Assembly (NCBI GenBank): GCA_031763025.1
Contig: JASSKH010000001.1
Location: 15,849,142-15,913,141, forward strand
Source of the DNA: Macrocystis pyrifera
Taxonomy: Eukaryota > Sar > Phaeophyceae > Laminariales > Laminariaceae
Direction of reading: 5' to 3'
DNA length: 64,000 nt
Below the pieces are notes generated by a model. The model was not told the origin of the DNA and did not search any database. It saw only the letters and a list, made by a program, of their open reading frames with translations. Shown here piece after piece: positions 19,914-29,459 of this stretch. The stretch's first letter is position 1; each line of letters starts with the position of its first letter. The position numbers and the translations under genes are program-made.

Positions 19914-22635
19914 GAAAAGCGGAGGCAGCAAGCAATTAGAAATAATAATAACGCCTCAAAAGCGAGAGGGGGGGGGGGGGGGGGGCGCACAACGTACCCG
20001 AGACAAAAAAGTATTTGCGCAACTGATGCGCGGTGCATATTTTAGGACAGGGGCAGAACCTTTTTCGATTCGAACACTCCCCCCCCCCTGCCCTCCTCCT
20101 GTCGCTCCGCCCAAAGAACCGTCCCCCGATTTGAATGCCGCGCTGCGAGAAGTTTACTTTACGCAAACCATAAATGTCCCGTTAACCGTTGACAACTACT
20201 TACATCACAGTACGGAAACCCACTAAATGCGTTTCGGGGAAAAATAACAGAGGAGAGACAGTACTGCTGCAAATCTAGTATACTGATTGATTTTGACGAC
20301 AGCAAAATCACTACCGACTGATTCAGCCATTGCCCAGCCCTGCCAACTAACCAACCAGCAGAAACAACCAACCAACCAACCCGAGCACCACCCTGTCAAT
20401 CCGGCGTGCCAAATTCGCCTTTTGCCAACGCGGCGAGGGCAAAAGCCAACCCACAGGACTACTACCCACGACCCCCGCCCCTCTCCCACCCCACCCTCCA
20501 CCCCCCCCACACACCAGCTTAGTACAGAGACAAATATCAAAACAGCCAGTTCGGATCAAGTGCAGATAGCTTTGGCTTCGGTCCGCTCTGCGCAAACCCA
20601 AAAACATGGCAGTCAGTCCTGAAAATCAGCCCAACAAAAACTTCCGCCAAGTCTCGTCGCTCCGGCGCGCCAGGTTTGCGCGAGCACGGCAGAGAAGAAA
20701 AAAAAAAAGGAAAAACATATTCCCACCAACAACACGCCACCTTAACTAGCCCTTGTATTACGGGGGACCATAGTAAATAGGACCTACGGTACACACAAAA
20801 ACCTATACATTTACTCATTTTTACTAACAAAATTTGGTCCTATTTACTATGGTCCCCCGTAGTAGCACCAACTGCACTCTTACAAAAAACAAGCATCTTA
20901 CTCTAAGTCCATGTAAGTTGTCTCCGAAATGAGAGTGCGGCCCTGAAGGGGTTCTCGCGCAAACCAAGACGAAAAGCACAGCAGCCAGCTCTTGATTCAG
21001 CCAAAGCTCTCTTCAGCAAGCCAGGCCCGGGCAAGCCAGAAACACAGCAACAGCAACAACACTTTTTCGACCCAGGTTTGCGCAAGCAATCCATATAAAA
21101 ATATATATACATATGCGCGTTTTTTTACGTTTCCCACTTTCAGCCAGCTCTCGCTTAAAGTGAGAGCCAGGCTGGCGCAAGCCAGAAAACAACATCTTGT
21201 TTACCATTATCTGGAGCCAGGTTAGCGCAAATCAGTCAGAAAACAAACAGAAAAGAAAAATCAGCATTTCTCACCCCCGCGGTTACTAAGCGGCAGGCCC
21301 CGAGACGCCCTCGCGGCAATCCTTGCCAGCCTCTCCATCCCCGTCAGTGCGTCCATGCGGCACCAAGACCCGACGTCCCCCCTCTTGTCCACGGAGTAAT
21401 CCTCCGCAGCCGCCAAAAACGTGCCAAGCACGCCTTCCACGTCTCCTAGGGTAAGACCGACCGGGCGCCATCTCGACCCAGACCCAGACCCAGACTCAGA
21501 ACCAGACCCAGGAACAGACCCGGAACCAGTCCCAGAACAAGAACCAGACCCAGACGGTCCGATGCTGCCGTCGCCGCTGCCGCTGCTCACGCTGACACCC
21601 CGTACGCGATTAATCCCGCTACCACCACCGTCGCCGCTGCTGCCGCTGCCGCCAGTGCCGCCGCCGCCGCCGCTGGTATCGCCGCAGAACCTTCCCACCC
21701 CGACCTCCTCGCACAGGTCTGCGAGCGCCCGGACGGCGTTTTTCTTCGGGTCTCGGCGTCGGGTTCCCCCCCCGGACCGACACCGCCTCCTGCTCCTGCT
21801 CCTACCCCCCCTTCTCCTCCTCCTCCTCCTCCGTCTCCTCTGGCATCCTTCTCTGCATGCTTAGCCTCTCCATCTAGTGGTGGTGGTGGTGGCGGTGGGG
21901 AGGAGCGGGGGCCGTGGCGACCGCAGGAGGCGTCTTTCAATGCCTCCAGAACATCCTCCAGAACTTCGCGCGATGCGCCTAGGGGGGCAAGAATTGGAGT
22001 TGGGGGCAGGGGAGGAGGGGGGAGGAAGGGGAGGGGGGGGGAAGGGGTTGGAGTCGGGGCGAGGGGAGGAGGGGAGGGAGCTTTCCGAACTGAACCGAAG
22101 TTGACCGAATCGAACCGAACCGAACCAAGACGAAGCAAAACACGCCAAACCGAAACAAACCAAACCGAACGGAACCGAACCGAACCCAACCTGACCAAAC
22201 CAAACAACAAAACTGCAAAAGCCCAGACTGAACAACACAACCAAGCCAAGTCAAGGCGACCCATGAAAAGTAAAGCAGCGTACGACACACTTAGACACCC
22301 GCATACACACCCACCTGCATCCCCAAACACCGATAGGCACAAATAAGTGGTGAGGCACAATGGTATGTAAATATGCGTACATACATAAAGCATACATAGA
22401 CACACAGACTAACAAGACCGCCCCCCCACTGCCCCCGCCCCTCTCGTTCCCGCCCCCCCCCCCCCCTACCCCCACTCGCCCCTCCCCCGCTCTCCCTGAT
22501 CCCCCCGCTCGCCCTCGCCTCCCAACTCCCTCACCTGCAAATTTCCGCGGTAAGACACCTAGCGCCATGGCATACCCCCTCGTTATCGCGGCATTGGCCT
22601 CCATCCTCAGCCCGGTGACGTACGTCCCGATAACT
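12697..22635 (-). CDS. TBCD: Tubulin-folding cofactor D, C-terminal half in eight exons
   Basis: TBCD is a HEAT/armadillo-repeat chaperone that captures beta-tubulin and, with cofactors C and E and Arl2, forms and recycles alpha/beta-tubulin dimers. Exons read from high to low coordinate give blocks in family order: TRGYAMALGVLP, DPKKNAVRALADLCEEVG, EDYSVDKRGDVGSWCR, TERVVCAVLKQ, EKLDSVRQRAG, VNWTVPAATFP, GLVISVGGLSES, VPLLKTVE, CFDFLSAEEHPFP, HKFPKVRKSTAETLY, LDILTCTTWDGDL. Seven junctions were checked; most join in matching phase, including one split Ser codon (14,968/13,953). About 630 codons are seen where the family has about 1,200. The 5' exons are missing, probably in or beyond the gap at 24,730. 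Two frame problems in the large exon (21,275-21,978) lie at G/C homopolymers. Introns carry many repeats. Identity is near certain; intactness is not. Confidence 0.93.
12990..13392 (-). mobile_element. SINE-like retroposon, near full length, in a TBCD intron
   Basis: On the - strand it starts after a T-rich run at GTGGCGGTCGGTCACAGC and ends at ACTACGGACATGCATGATAA, next to a C-poor, pyrimidine-rich tail. Ordered landmarks match the copy at 730-1175 over its whole length. Confidence 0.8.
13797..13953 (-). CDS. TBCD: TBCD exon (HKFPKVRKSTAETLY block)
   Basis: The acceptor is CACCCGCAG and the donor GAGGTAAGC. The 157-base exon is phase 2 to 0. It encodes VFVCMLEYSDPARAKALRHS, VFFLGHKFPKVRKSTAETLY and LKLLANEDIVDE. 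C/G runs crowd both flanking introns. Confidence 0.93.
14835..14905 (+). mobile_element. SINE-like 3' fragment between C runs
   Basis: After a C run, GTCCTGGTATTGTAGGGATG leads to CGACGGCCATGCATGGCATG, then AGTAC and a second C run. About 55 bases of element remain, again bounded by C runs on both sides. Confidence 0.65.
14968..15098 (-). CDS. TBCD: TBCD exon (CFDFLSAEEHPFP block)
   Basis: The acceptor is CTGGCCAG and the donor GAGGTATGA. The 131-base exon is phase 0 to 2. It encodes LLLSNDCFDFLSAEEHPFPL then ATVASEMKACRDVTKICLGA. The last two bases AG join C of the next exon to give Ser. Confidence 0.92.
15530..15750. repeat. CCCGA/TCGGG pentamer array
   Basis: Uninterrupted CCCGA units with ACTCGACCCAA variants (about 15,615-15,745) are preceded by TCGGG units in the opposite sense (15,530-15,580), so the block is partly self-complementary. 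It is in a TBCD intron. Confidence 0.85.
15880..16070. repeat. Dispersed GATCTAC-rich repeat, copy 2
   Basis: The segment has ACATCGGACAGATGATCGAT, ATCATGATCTAGACATTT, GTTTCCTGGGTTGGATCTGT, AACCGCAGGTT and GATCTACAGCAG, matching 46,390-46,640 and, more weakly, 7975-8235. Confidence 0.6.
16297..16499 (-). CDS. TBCD: TBCD exon (GLVISVGGLSES ... VPLLKTVE)
   Basis: The acceptor is GCTTAACAG and the donor GAGGTACAA. The 203-base exon starts in phase 1 and ends in phase 0. GLVISVGGLSESVVKQSSSS and VVVPLLKTVE match the family closely. A LINE 3' fragment sits about 65 bases upstream in the intron. Confidence 0.92.
16562..16636 (-). mobile_element. LINE 3' fragment, extremely 5'-truncated
   Basis: On the - strand it encodes NGAPSRKGCVVNDQMTKASN in frame, the same C-terminus as the LINE at 5478-6012, then GAGCACCCCCCCC. 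Only about 75 bases remain. The C run directly follows the end of the coding sequence, as in the other copy. Confidence 0.8.
16688..16711. repeat. G24 run
   Basis: An uninterrupted run of 24 G in a TBCD intron. Confidence 0.9.
17134..17174. repeat. C41 run
   Basis: Forty-one consecutive C within a TBCD intron. The exact length in an assembly is unreliable for such tracts. Confidence 0.9.
17332..17584 (-). CDS. TBCD: TBCD exon (LSEKLDSVRQRAG ... VNWTVPAATFP)
   Basis: The acceptor is AACTCCAG and the donor CATCGGTGAG. The 253-base exon is phase 0 to 1. It encodes LSEKLDSVRQRAGTVLHNII, then LPFVPEKEAVVHAI, a short Gly-rich insertion, and VNWTVPAATFPVVVGLLAVP. The final G joins TG of the next exon to make Val. 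Confidence 0.9.
17827..17970. repeat. CTG then CTA triplet repeats
   Basis: CTG/CTT-type triplets (17,827-17,890) merge into CTA triplets (17,920-17,970) in a TBCD intron. Confidence 0.8.
18005..18745. repeat. Degenerate intronic minisatellite (CCCCTGACCAACAAGGCCAA type)
   Basis: Phrases like AACCCCTGACCAAC, AAGGCCAACTCCCAACCT and CATCAGCCCCCAACCCCTGA recur every 40-70 bases through the whole intron segment up to the TBCD donor at 18,769. Units are imperfect. The repeat is strongly C/A-biased on the + strand. Confidence 0.75.
18770..18886 (-). CDS. TBCD: TBCD exon (TERVVCAVLKQ block)
   Basis: The acceptor is TGTTCCCAG and the donor CAGGTCAGG. The exon has 39 codons, phase 0 to 0. It encodes ERMALMDQPPAPVPSPHPCD then YWTPAMTERVVCAVLKQ and joins directly to LSEKLDSVRQ of the next exon. 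The Pro-rich stretch is unusual for the family. Confidence 0.85.
19095..19258 (-). mobile_element. SINE-like copy, 5'-truncated, diverged
   Basis: It reads on the - strand from GATGCAGCTCAGCCTTCAT through CGGTGCTTCGTGCTTG and TGGTCGGTGAACACCCGA to CTACGCCCATGCATGGCG. It is more diverged than the other copies and lacks a clear C run. Confidence 0.7.
19616..19647. repeat. C32 run next to a SINE-like 3' tip
   Basis: Thirty-two C, followed within about 15 bases by a SINE-like 3' tip (19,665-19,695: ATTACGGCCATGCATGGCAT). Confidence 0.85.
19849..19911. repeat. G63 run
   Basis: Sixty-three uninterrupted G, the longest homopolymer in the window, with a second G run of about 18 near 19,968. It is in the large TBCD intron between 18,886 and 21,275. 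Confidence 0.9.
20565..21240. repeat. Spaced repeat of CCAGGTTTGCGCAAGCCAG
   Basis: Variants occur near 20,588 (TCTGCGCAAACCCA), 20,668 (GCCAGGTTTGCGCGAGC), 20,952 (TCTCGCGCAAACCAAG), 21,022, 21,073 (CCCAGGTTTGCGCAAGCA), 21,168 (CCAGGCTGGCGCAAGCCAG) and 21,217 (CCAGGTTAGCGCAAATCAG). Spacing is irregular, between about 50 and 280 bases. A MITE at 20,758 interrupts the series. Confidence 0.6.
20758..20862. mobile_element. MITE, TTACGGGGG family
   Basis: A 105-base element with inverted ends TTACGGGGGACCATAGTAAA and the matching complement, flanked by TA. It is in a TBCD intron. Confidence 0.85.
21275..21978 (-). CDS. TBCD: TBCD large exon with Gly/Ser-rich insertion and frame problems
   Basis: The acceptor is CCCCCTAG at 21,979. 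The exon starts ASREVLEDVLEALKDAS, then runs through Pro-rich and Gly-rich low-complexity sequence, then DPKKNAVRALADLCEEVG, about 70 residues of Gly/Ser repeats (about 21,475-21,690), and VLGTFLAAAEDYSVDKRGDV followed by GSWCR. The first block and the DPKKNAV block are in different frames. The switch lies between about 21,770 and 21,930, near a C8 run (21,766-21,773), so a homopolymer indel or an unrecognised small intron is needed. The donor GTGAGA follows a G5 run and leaves phase 1, whereas the next exon needs phase 0. One G fewer would fix it. Confidence 0.75.
22085..22205. repeat. CCGAA pentamer-like repeat
   Basis: Runs of CGAACCGAACCGAACC with CAAAC variants lie in the TBCD intron between 21,978 and 22,535. 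Confidence 0.7.
22535..22635 (-). CDS. TBCD: TBCD exon (TRGYAMALGVLP block)
   Basis: The acceptor is CTTTTTGTCAG and the donor CAGGTGAGG. It encodes VIGTYVTGLRMEANAAITRG then YAMALGVLPRKFA. The exon ends with one base (G) that joins GC of the next exon to give Gly. It is the first exon seen in this window; no upstream TBCD exon was found between here and the gap. Confidence 0.85.
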
Positions 22636-22735
22636 CTGACAAAAAGCGCCGTCGAGGGGGGAGGGGAGGGGAGGGGAGGGGTATATACGGGAGTTCAATT
22701 AACCCTTGTAGAGCTGCACTATACAGGAACTATTA

Positions 22736-22847
22736 TTACGGGGGACCATAGGAAATAGGACCTACGGTACACACAAAAACCTACCGCTATATATTTGACT
22801 ACAGTATTTTTACTAACAGTATTTGGTCCTACTGTGGTCCCCCGTGA
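22736..22847. mobile_element. MITE, TTACGGGGG family
   Basis: A 112-base element flanked by TA, with inverted ends TTACGGGGGACCATAGGAAA and (complement) TCACGGGGGACCACAGTAGG. Confidence 0.8.
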
Positions 22848-22904
22848 TATTAATAGTATCTCCGTCTACTTTGAAGAAATTTGTCACTGGAACGAGAGTG
22901 CAGT

Positions 22905-22999
22905 CCTACAGGGGTTTCGACCCTTCAGTGCTGCAGTCCCGTTTTGGAGACAAACTACTTAGAATTTGACTGGTCTGTCCGCACAACGGGACTGCAGGC
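22905..22999. mobile_element. Hairpin element, CTGCAG family
   Basis: Arms GTGCTGCAGTCCCGTTTTGG and GCACAACGGGACTGCAG flank a loop containing ACTTAGAATTTGACTGG. An extra half-arm (GAGTGCAGTCCTACAGGGG) precedes it. Confidence 0.6.
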
Positions 23000-24266
23000 T
23001 TAGCAATAGCAAAAGGGTCAAAACTCTTTTTACCACCAACGAGGAAAAATTCCACTCAAATTCCCACTCCGATGTAATATACGACTAGCAGTAGTTTCGC
23101 CCAAACAAAACGCCGGTGAAAAATAATAAAAATGGGGTTTCAATTCAAGCAGGGATGCATGTTTCGGCCAAAAAACAAAAACGCGAAACGGCGCCCGTTC
23201 ACACGAAATTGGCAAAAATAAATGGGAGCACCGGCGCCCTCGAACGGCATCAACGCAAATCTTGAAAAGGCGTCAATACAACAGGGGACGGAAAAACATC
23301 ATCCCCTCCCATAGGGAAATAGGTATTTCCAGTATATAAGAAGGCATTTCCCGTCAGGGGCTACTAAGAAAATTCCACGATACGGCAAGAACTTCGAACG
23401 CGAGCGTTGTAAGGCGTAACATGCATCCCCAGAGGCTTATTAACCACCCCGAACCGGCAGTCGTTCGATCGAAACGCCTCCTCGCGTGAGGGCAGGTTGC
23501 CAACATAAACATATTCGACCGAATTCTTTAGGCTTGGGCTGTATCCGACTCTCAAAAATGGTCGGGGCGTGTGGGATCAGGATCCTAAATAGCGGGCCCT
23601 GTCGGCGGCTAATTGCATACCCAGGATCAGTTTGGAGGGGTTCAGCTCGGGTCTGTGTGGGATCAGGTCGGGTGGGATCGGGGCGCCAAGCGGGAGCAGG
23701 GTGCACATAGGTGTTGTGGGTCTGCAAACCGGTGTGCTTGTTGACCAATGAATACATCCCGAGACATCAATCAGTAGTTGTTGACCAATGACCGTGTGTT
23801 GTGCTGACCAACGAAACATCTCGAAACATTGATCAGTATTTGTTAACCGATCAAAAAGGGGGTGTTGATGGATGAATGGTATATAGGCCCTCGTATTGCG
23901 CGTGCGGCGAGGAAACCGATCGCACCGCACCGTACCACCCGCCACCCAACGCAAACCACCCCACCCCATCCCACCCTGCCGCTCACAACTTCACAACTAC
24001 CTCACCGCTCTTGCCGGAACCATAGTACCCGTCTGGGCTCTGATGCGAATACTAAACAGGGCATATATTTCCGACCGAAGACGCACATAGAGTACCCCGA
24101 ACTTCGCAGTAGCATAAATACCCAAGCGTGCCGCCTCCCAGACAACATTGAGCACCAAATTATAATAATAGCGGTAAGGAGAGGAGGGGCTTCACCTCGT
24201 TCGCAGGCGTTTTGAAGGCCTGCTTCCCCCCCCACGCCCTGAAAAAAAAACACCACTAACGTCCTA

Positions 24267-24372
24267 CTACGGGGGGCCATAGTAAATGGGACCAAATTTT
24301 GTCGGTAAAAATAGGGAATATATATAGGTTTTTGCGTGTACCGTAGGTCCTATTTACTATGGTCTTCCGTAA
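24267..24372. mobile_element. MITE, TTACGGGGG family
   Basis: A 106-base element flanked by TA (24,265-24,266 and 24,373-24,374), with inverted ends CTACGGGGGGCCATAGTAAA and (complement) TTACGGAAGACCATAGTAAA. Confidence 0.82.
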
Positions 24373-24559
24373 TAATATTTTTCATAGATATCATCAGATA
24401 CAACACTAGTGGTCAGGTTTCTATGCGGAAACACCGCTGCAAAAAATGACCCCACACCAACTCCAAATAGTTTCCCCCAAACTATAGCGGGTGCAATTCT
24501 GAAGGGGAAAAAAAGCGTAACGCCTCCCAGACCATATCGAACGCCTAACGGGGAGGAGA

Positions 24560-24729
24560 GGGGGGGGGGGGTACTCATTGGTATGCATGGCCGTTGTCGT
24601 ATGACCAGAGACCGTCGCATCCCCTGCGAAACCGCACGGAGCACGTCGTGTTTCCCCCGATCAGGCAGGCATTACTTGCATCAAGCGCGAAGCGCCGTGA
24701 TGTGTTCGGCGCGAGTCGCATGAAGGGTA
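24560..24729 (-). mobile_element. SINE-like copy cut by the assembly gap
   Basis: On the - strand the C run and GTACTC end lie at 24,560-24,575. The element reads up to CACGGCGCTTCGCGCTTGAT and the TACCCTTCATG landmark, then stops at the first N. A repeat at a contig edge is a likely reason for the gap. Confidence 0.8.
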
Positions 24730-24829
24730 NNNNNNNNNNNNNNNNNNNNNNNNNNNNNNNNNNNNNNNNNNNNNNNNNNNNNNNNNNNNNNNNNNNNNNN
24801 NNNNNNNNNNNNNNNNNNNNNNNNNNNNN
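24730..24829. other. Assembly gap (100 N)
   Basis: Exactly 100 N, a conventional placeholder for a gap of unknown size. The upstream TBCD exons and the start of duplication copy 1 may be missing here. Confidence 0.98.
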
Positions 24830-25129
24830 TCTTTGCCGGCCCATAAAAAGTTATCCTCATGTAAGGGAGGTGCGCCCTCACTGCTGCTACTCGTACTACT
24901 GCTGCTGCCGCTGCTTGAATAAATACGTACTGGAAGAGCCAGTGCTGGATGTCAAGCCGATACATCAACAGGCATGGAGTGTGATGGTATAGATCACATA
25001 CGGAGTACTATACTTCGTCTTTCGGCATGGCGATCACATGGCTGATCCACAAGTCATTTATAGTGCATGCGTATATGCACACAACGTGAGGGAACGTCCT
25101 TCAAACTAGGCGAGACGTTGGTGGCACAA

Positions 25130-25405
25130 ACAGACAGGCAGCCAGACAGACAGAAAGGAAGGCGGCAGACCAACAGACAATCACGGCAAAGAATATAGGC
25201 AAGGCAAGGCAGATACGGTAAGCGAGCAAGCAAGGCAGAGAAGCGAGCAACCAAGCAATTCCAGCCAGGTCAGCAAGGCCAGCAGGGCCAGCAGGGCGAG
25301 CCAGGGAAGAGAGGCGAGGGAGGCAGGCAAGCAAAGCAACGAAGGCAACCAAGGCAAACATGGCAAGCAAGGCAAGCAAGGCAAGCAAGGCAAAGCAAGG
25401 AGGAT
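25130..25405. repeat. GGCAAGCAA-type short tandem repeat (copy 1)
   Basis: Units such as GGCAAGCAAGGCAAGCAA and GCCAGCAGGGCCAGCAGGG give Leu/Ala/Cys-rich frames on the - strand. The counterpart is at 50,010-50,285. Confidence 0.7.
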
Positions 25406-26589
25406 ACCAACAAGCTGCCGTTACGTAGCGGTTTAAAACGTACCAAGTACAAGATCCAGCAACACGCAAAGACAGGCGTGGTGTCACAAGGCCCATATGC
25501 TGCGTGGTGTGAGAGGCCATATGTACCAGGTACCATAGTATTATTAGTAGCATGTAAGGATGACAACTTCAACATGCGGCTGTGGTGTGAATTAAACGGA
25601 ACAGCAGCAGTGCAGGGCGAAGCGAACAACAGCAGTCCAAAAGTCTCAAAACACAGAGACCAAGTTGCACTTTCTCCACTCACTGATAGCTCTCGATGAA
25701 TTCCCCGTTCGCCATCTATTCCACGTAGATCATTTTGGGCAAGTCGTACTGAAGTACCACGCGAGCATCGGCGGCGGACGGTGGCGCTCCGCCAGCGTAC
25801 GTGTATGGGACTACACTGCTGCTGTGTTCTTGTGATACCGGATACGACAGTAGTCGCTCGACGACAGAGGGATACTACGACTGCCGTGTGGATTGATGCT
25901 CCCCGATTTCGGCACCTGCTCCTATATCGAGTCTTATATTTCAACAACATGTTCAATATCTTTTACTCATGGGAATCGCGCGGCGTGTCAACCACCTAGA
26001 GAGATGCCAGAGCAGCAACAACTGGCAGCACACTGCTGCACTGCTGGGCACCAGGTGCCGGTTTGCAAGGCTTGGTTTCCATTTTCCGCCCGGCTAAATA
26101 AAGCCTTCATATCTATACGAGTAATAAAACAATTTTGAATTTTGGATCCTGTGCTCTCCCAAAGGTGCACAGCGCACAGAACACCACAGCGCACGTGGGG
26201 GTGGGGGCGGGGGCGAGGGCGGGGGGGCGTGGCGGTGGCGCCCACCCCCCAAGAAAGTTGGTGTAAAGGTTCACTGAGGGGGCAAGGGACTGAAGGCGAA
26301 GGCGAGGGTGAAGAAGCCCCGCCCTCCCGAAGCCCCCACCGAAGCCGCCGTTCGCCGCCACAACAAAGGAGACTGCTGCTGTTCGTAGGTGAGTGGGTGA
26401 TTTATTGTTTTTCTAGGCACATGCGGTGGGGGGTGGGGGCGGGGCATAGTGCAGGCAGGACTTCTGCCCTTTGCCTGGCTCTCAGGTGGGTAAGTTGGAT
26501 ACTTTTTTTCTTTTGGGTGTGGGTTTGCTCGCGACAATCACGTTGGTTTGAACCACCTCGTACATGTCTGGCAGAACAGGCAGTATGAA

Positions 26590-26682
26590 TAGGACTGCAG
26601 TCCCGTTTATTACTTATTAATAGCATTTGACTGGTTTTTGACTGGTTTGTCCCGAAAAACGGGACTGCAGTCCTGCAGCAGT
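26590..26682. mobile_element. Hairpin element, CTGCAG family (copy 1)
   Basis: Arms GGACTGCAGTCCCGTTT and AAAACGGGACTGCAGTCC lie around a loop holding TTATTAATAGCATTTGACTG. The counterpart at 51,471-51,562 differs by a 14-base loop insertion and by loss of one of two TTTGACTGG-type units. Confidence 0.7.
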
Positions 26683-28399
26683 AAATGGTTTGGTTGATGC
26701 TGCTGGCTGGCTGTACCAACAGCAGTATAATACGAGTAGATCATTTACGTATATACTCCTCTACTGCTGTTGCTGTTGTGGATCCTTTACCGGCACGTAG
26801 CCTGCCGCTCCCCTACGACGATACCTCGTTTTGCTCCCTTTCTCTGTTGCCACAAGTCCCAGTTACAGCAAGTTCCCTGTCTGTGCATTTGGGTTCTCTG
26901 GCTTGGCTGCTCTGTCCTTTGCAACATGCGATGTACCTCTTGTACCATTTTCTCGGCCTGCGGCTGTGTTTCTTGTTTTTGTTTTCGTACCCAGTACGTT
27001 GGCTTTTCATTTGCGATTATTCCGCTGCGCTGGCTTGTTTACGAGGAAGAATGGAACGGAAAATATGAAAATATCGTCTAAACAATTAGTAATAGGCGCA
27101 AACAGGCGACTTGCAAATACCAAGAAGAGCTCCATGCTCCATCCAGGAAAACGTCCAGGACGCCGTATGCGTGTACGTACGTACCAGTACTAATTTTGGG
27201 ATGCACGAAAGAGAGAACGCAGCACAGCACGGCACAGCAGCAGTCACAGCACTGCAAAAAAAAATGACAATCGAATGAAGACGGAAATTCGAGTAATAAA
27301 AACAATCCCCGTCCCCCTTCTCATGTTCGTAATCCTTCCCCGTCTGATTGGAGCACCTTGCGCCGGTCAGAAACAGAATCGAACAGCAGAGCTTCTCTCA
27401 GCCTCGTACGCTGCCCGCCCCTCTCGCGACCACCTCGCCACCGATTTGGTCCGGGTAAAGTTTTCCTCCATCTCTGCCTGGGGGAGCCACGTCGCCTGTC
27501 GCCCGTCGCCCGCCTCGCGTGAACCCCGGCCGGTGCTCACCGTGGCCCTCGTTCGCCAGCTCGACAGTGTTGGTGCTCAGACTGTGGAGCTCTCTCTTTC
27601 TCTGAACTTCAGCTTGTTCGCCAAAAGAAGCACCGCTTGAATGTTCTTCTGCACACCAAAACGAACCTTACATACTCGTACGTATTATATTCAACCCAAG
27701 ACCAGGAGGCCAGACAGAGCCCATTCATGCTCCCCTCGTGTCTGGACGGACACGCGACGCCTAGCGACGAAAACCGTAAACCGCGCTCCTTCCAATCCCC
27801 CCTCTACCCGCCAGCGCCCGCCGACACCCGCGATGGCGCCGTGCTCGCCGGCGTTGCCGTGCTTTTGAGTACACGCACGCACACAAAACAAGAAAAGGTA
27901 AAAGCTTCTCGCGAGCAAGTAATAGAAGGAGGCCATGTTCATGTGGGAGCTTTGAAAAGCCAGGGATGGACCAACCGAGCCCGCTCAGAAAAAAGACAAA
28001 GATAAATAAGTCTATACCTGGTAGGTAGCAGTAACAGGTATCTCTCTAGTAATAAGTTGAAGAAATCAGAGCAGACGCTGGGTGTACTGATGCCGTTGGG
28101 TAGAACCAATGGTTTGGTGTGAAGACAACATACGCTGCTGGTTTCACTCGTTGGTGGCTTATCGCCGAAAGCACACCAACTGCGTGTTCAATGGTCTGTA
28201 TCAAACTCCCAGCTTATGGAAGCATCCCATCACACCCCTTCAGTCCTATTGAAACTGTCCTCTACGTATTTCCCCGCATCTTTTCTCCCGGTTATATACG
28301 CTAAAAACAGCACGGGGTCAAACAAGCCTGCACGTACAAATATGTGGTGCTTAAAAGAAGTACGTCGCACAGATGCCGCGTCATAAATGTGTGATAGAG

Positions 28400-28830
28400 C
28401 ATGCAGACCATACAGATCCCACCCCGCAACCATGTACCAGGTAAGCAAGAGCTAAATACTGCGGTAGATAGTAGCAGGTACGGCTGCTACATACGCAAAC
28501 GTGTGTGCAAGATCTGTAGTAAATCGTGTAGACCCCACTTGATAACCATGTGTGTAAGAGCTAGATCATGCAGGTCCCACCCAGGCAGGCGTGTGTGTAA
28601 CAGCTAGATCATACAGATTCCACCGGGGTAAACAAACTTGTGTGTAACAGCTAGATCATACAGATTCCACCCGGGTAAAACACACGTGTGCGTAAGATCT
28701 AAATCATATAGATCCCACCTGGGCAAGCGGGCGTGCAAGAGCTGTATCATGCATATCCCGCCCGAGTAAAAAAAGCGTGTACAATAGCTACTACTGTAGA
28801 TCATACAGACCCCACCCGGAAAAAATGACC
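28400..28830. repeat. Minisatellite of about 45 bp (copy 1)
   Basis: About eight imperfect units carry GTGTGTAAGAGCTAGATCAT then ACAGATYCCACCYGGGYAAA. The counterpart is at 53,265-53,690. Confidence 0.8.
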
Positions 28831-29459
28831 TAGATCTCGCGGACCATGTAAATCAAGGATCTATCTGTCTATTAGAAAACATCACACGTCGGACATACAA
28901 GCTCACCGCACCTCGAGCTAGCTCGTTTTGGGGTACGTAGATCGAGCGATAGCTGTGACAGCTGCATGAGCTACATGAGTTATTTAGCCGGGTGTGTGCA
29001 AGCTTTCTACCCGATCCTTCAGCGTGAATCCTCGCAGGAGCAGTTTGCTGGCAGCCTGCTACCAACCAGGTTTGTGTACTCTTGCCATAAGGTTTGCTTC
29101 TCTGCAGCAGCAGTACCGCTGTAGTGCTTCCTCGCCATGTCCTCGTTTCCTCCTGATTGGTAATTCAACCTTAGCCTACTCGCTCTATCCAAACGTGTCT
29201 TCTATGCACCAGGTACGCATTAAATTGTATAACTATCGCTAAGAACTCGCGCAGCAGAGTATGCGTAACTCTGTCGTAAACTTGTGTGCGTTGGTGGAAA
29301 GTTTCAAGAAATCTATCAGAATTTGATGATAGAGTTCGGCGGTCGTAACATCCTTTGGAATCGAGTAAAGTGCGGCTTGAGCCGACTCGAAGGAGGCCCC
29401 GTCTTCTCTGCCGCCGTGCACACTAGAAACTGGCATTAAGATTCAATACCGCTACACAA

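Noticed and set aside
22877..24729. Upstream TBCD exons between 22.6 kb and the gap
   Set aside because: I scanned the - strand for the family's preceding blocks and saw none. The frames there lack conserved motifs, so the exons are probably in or beyond the gap.
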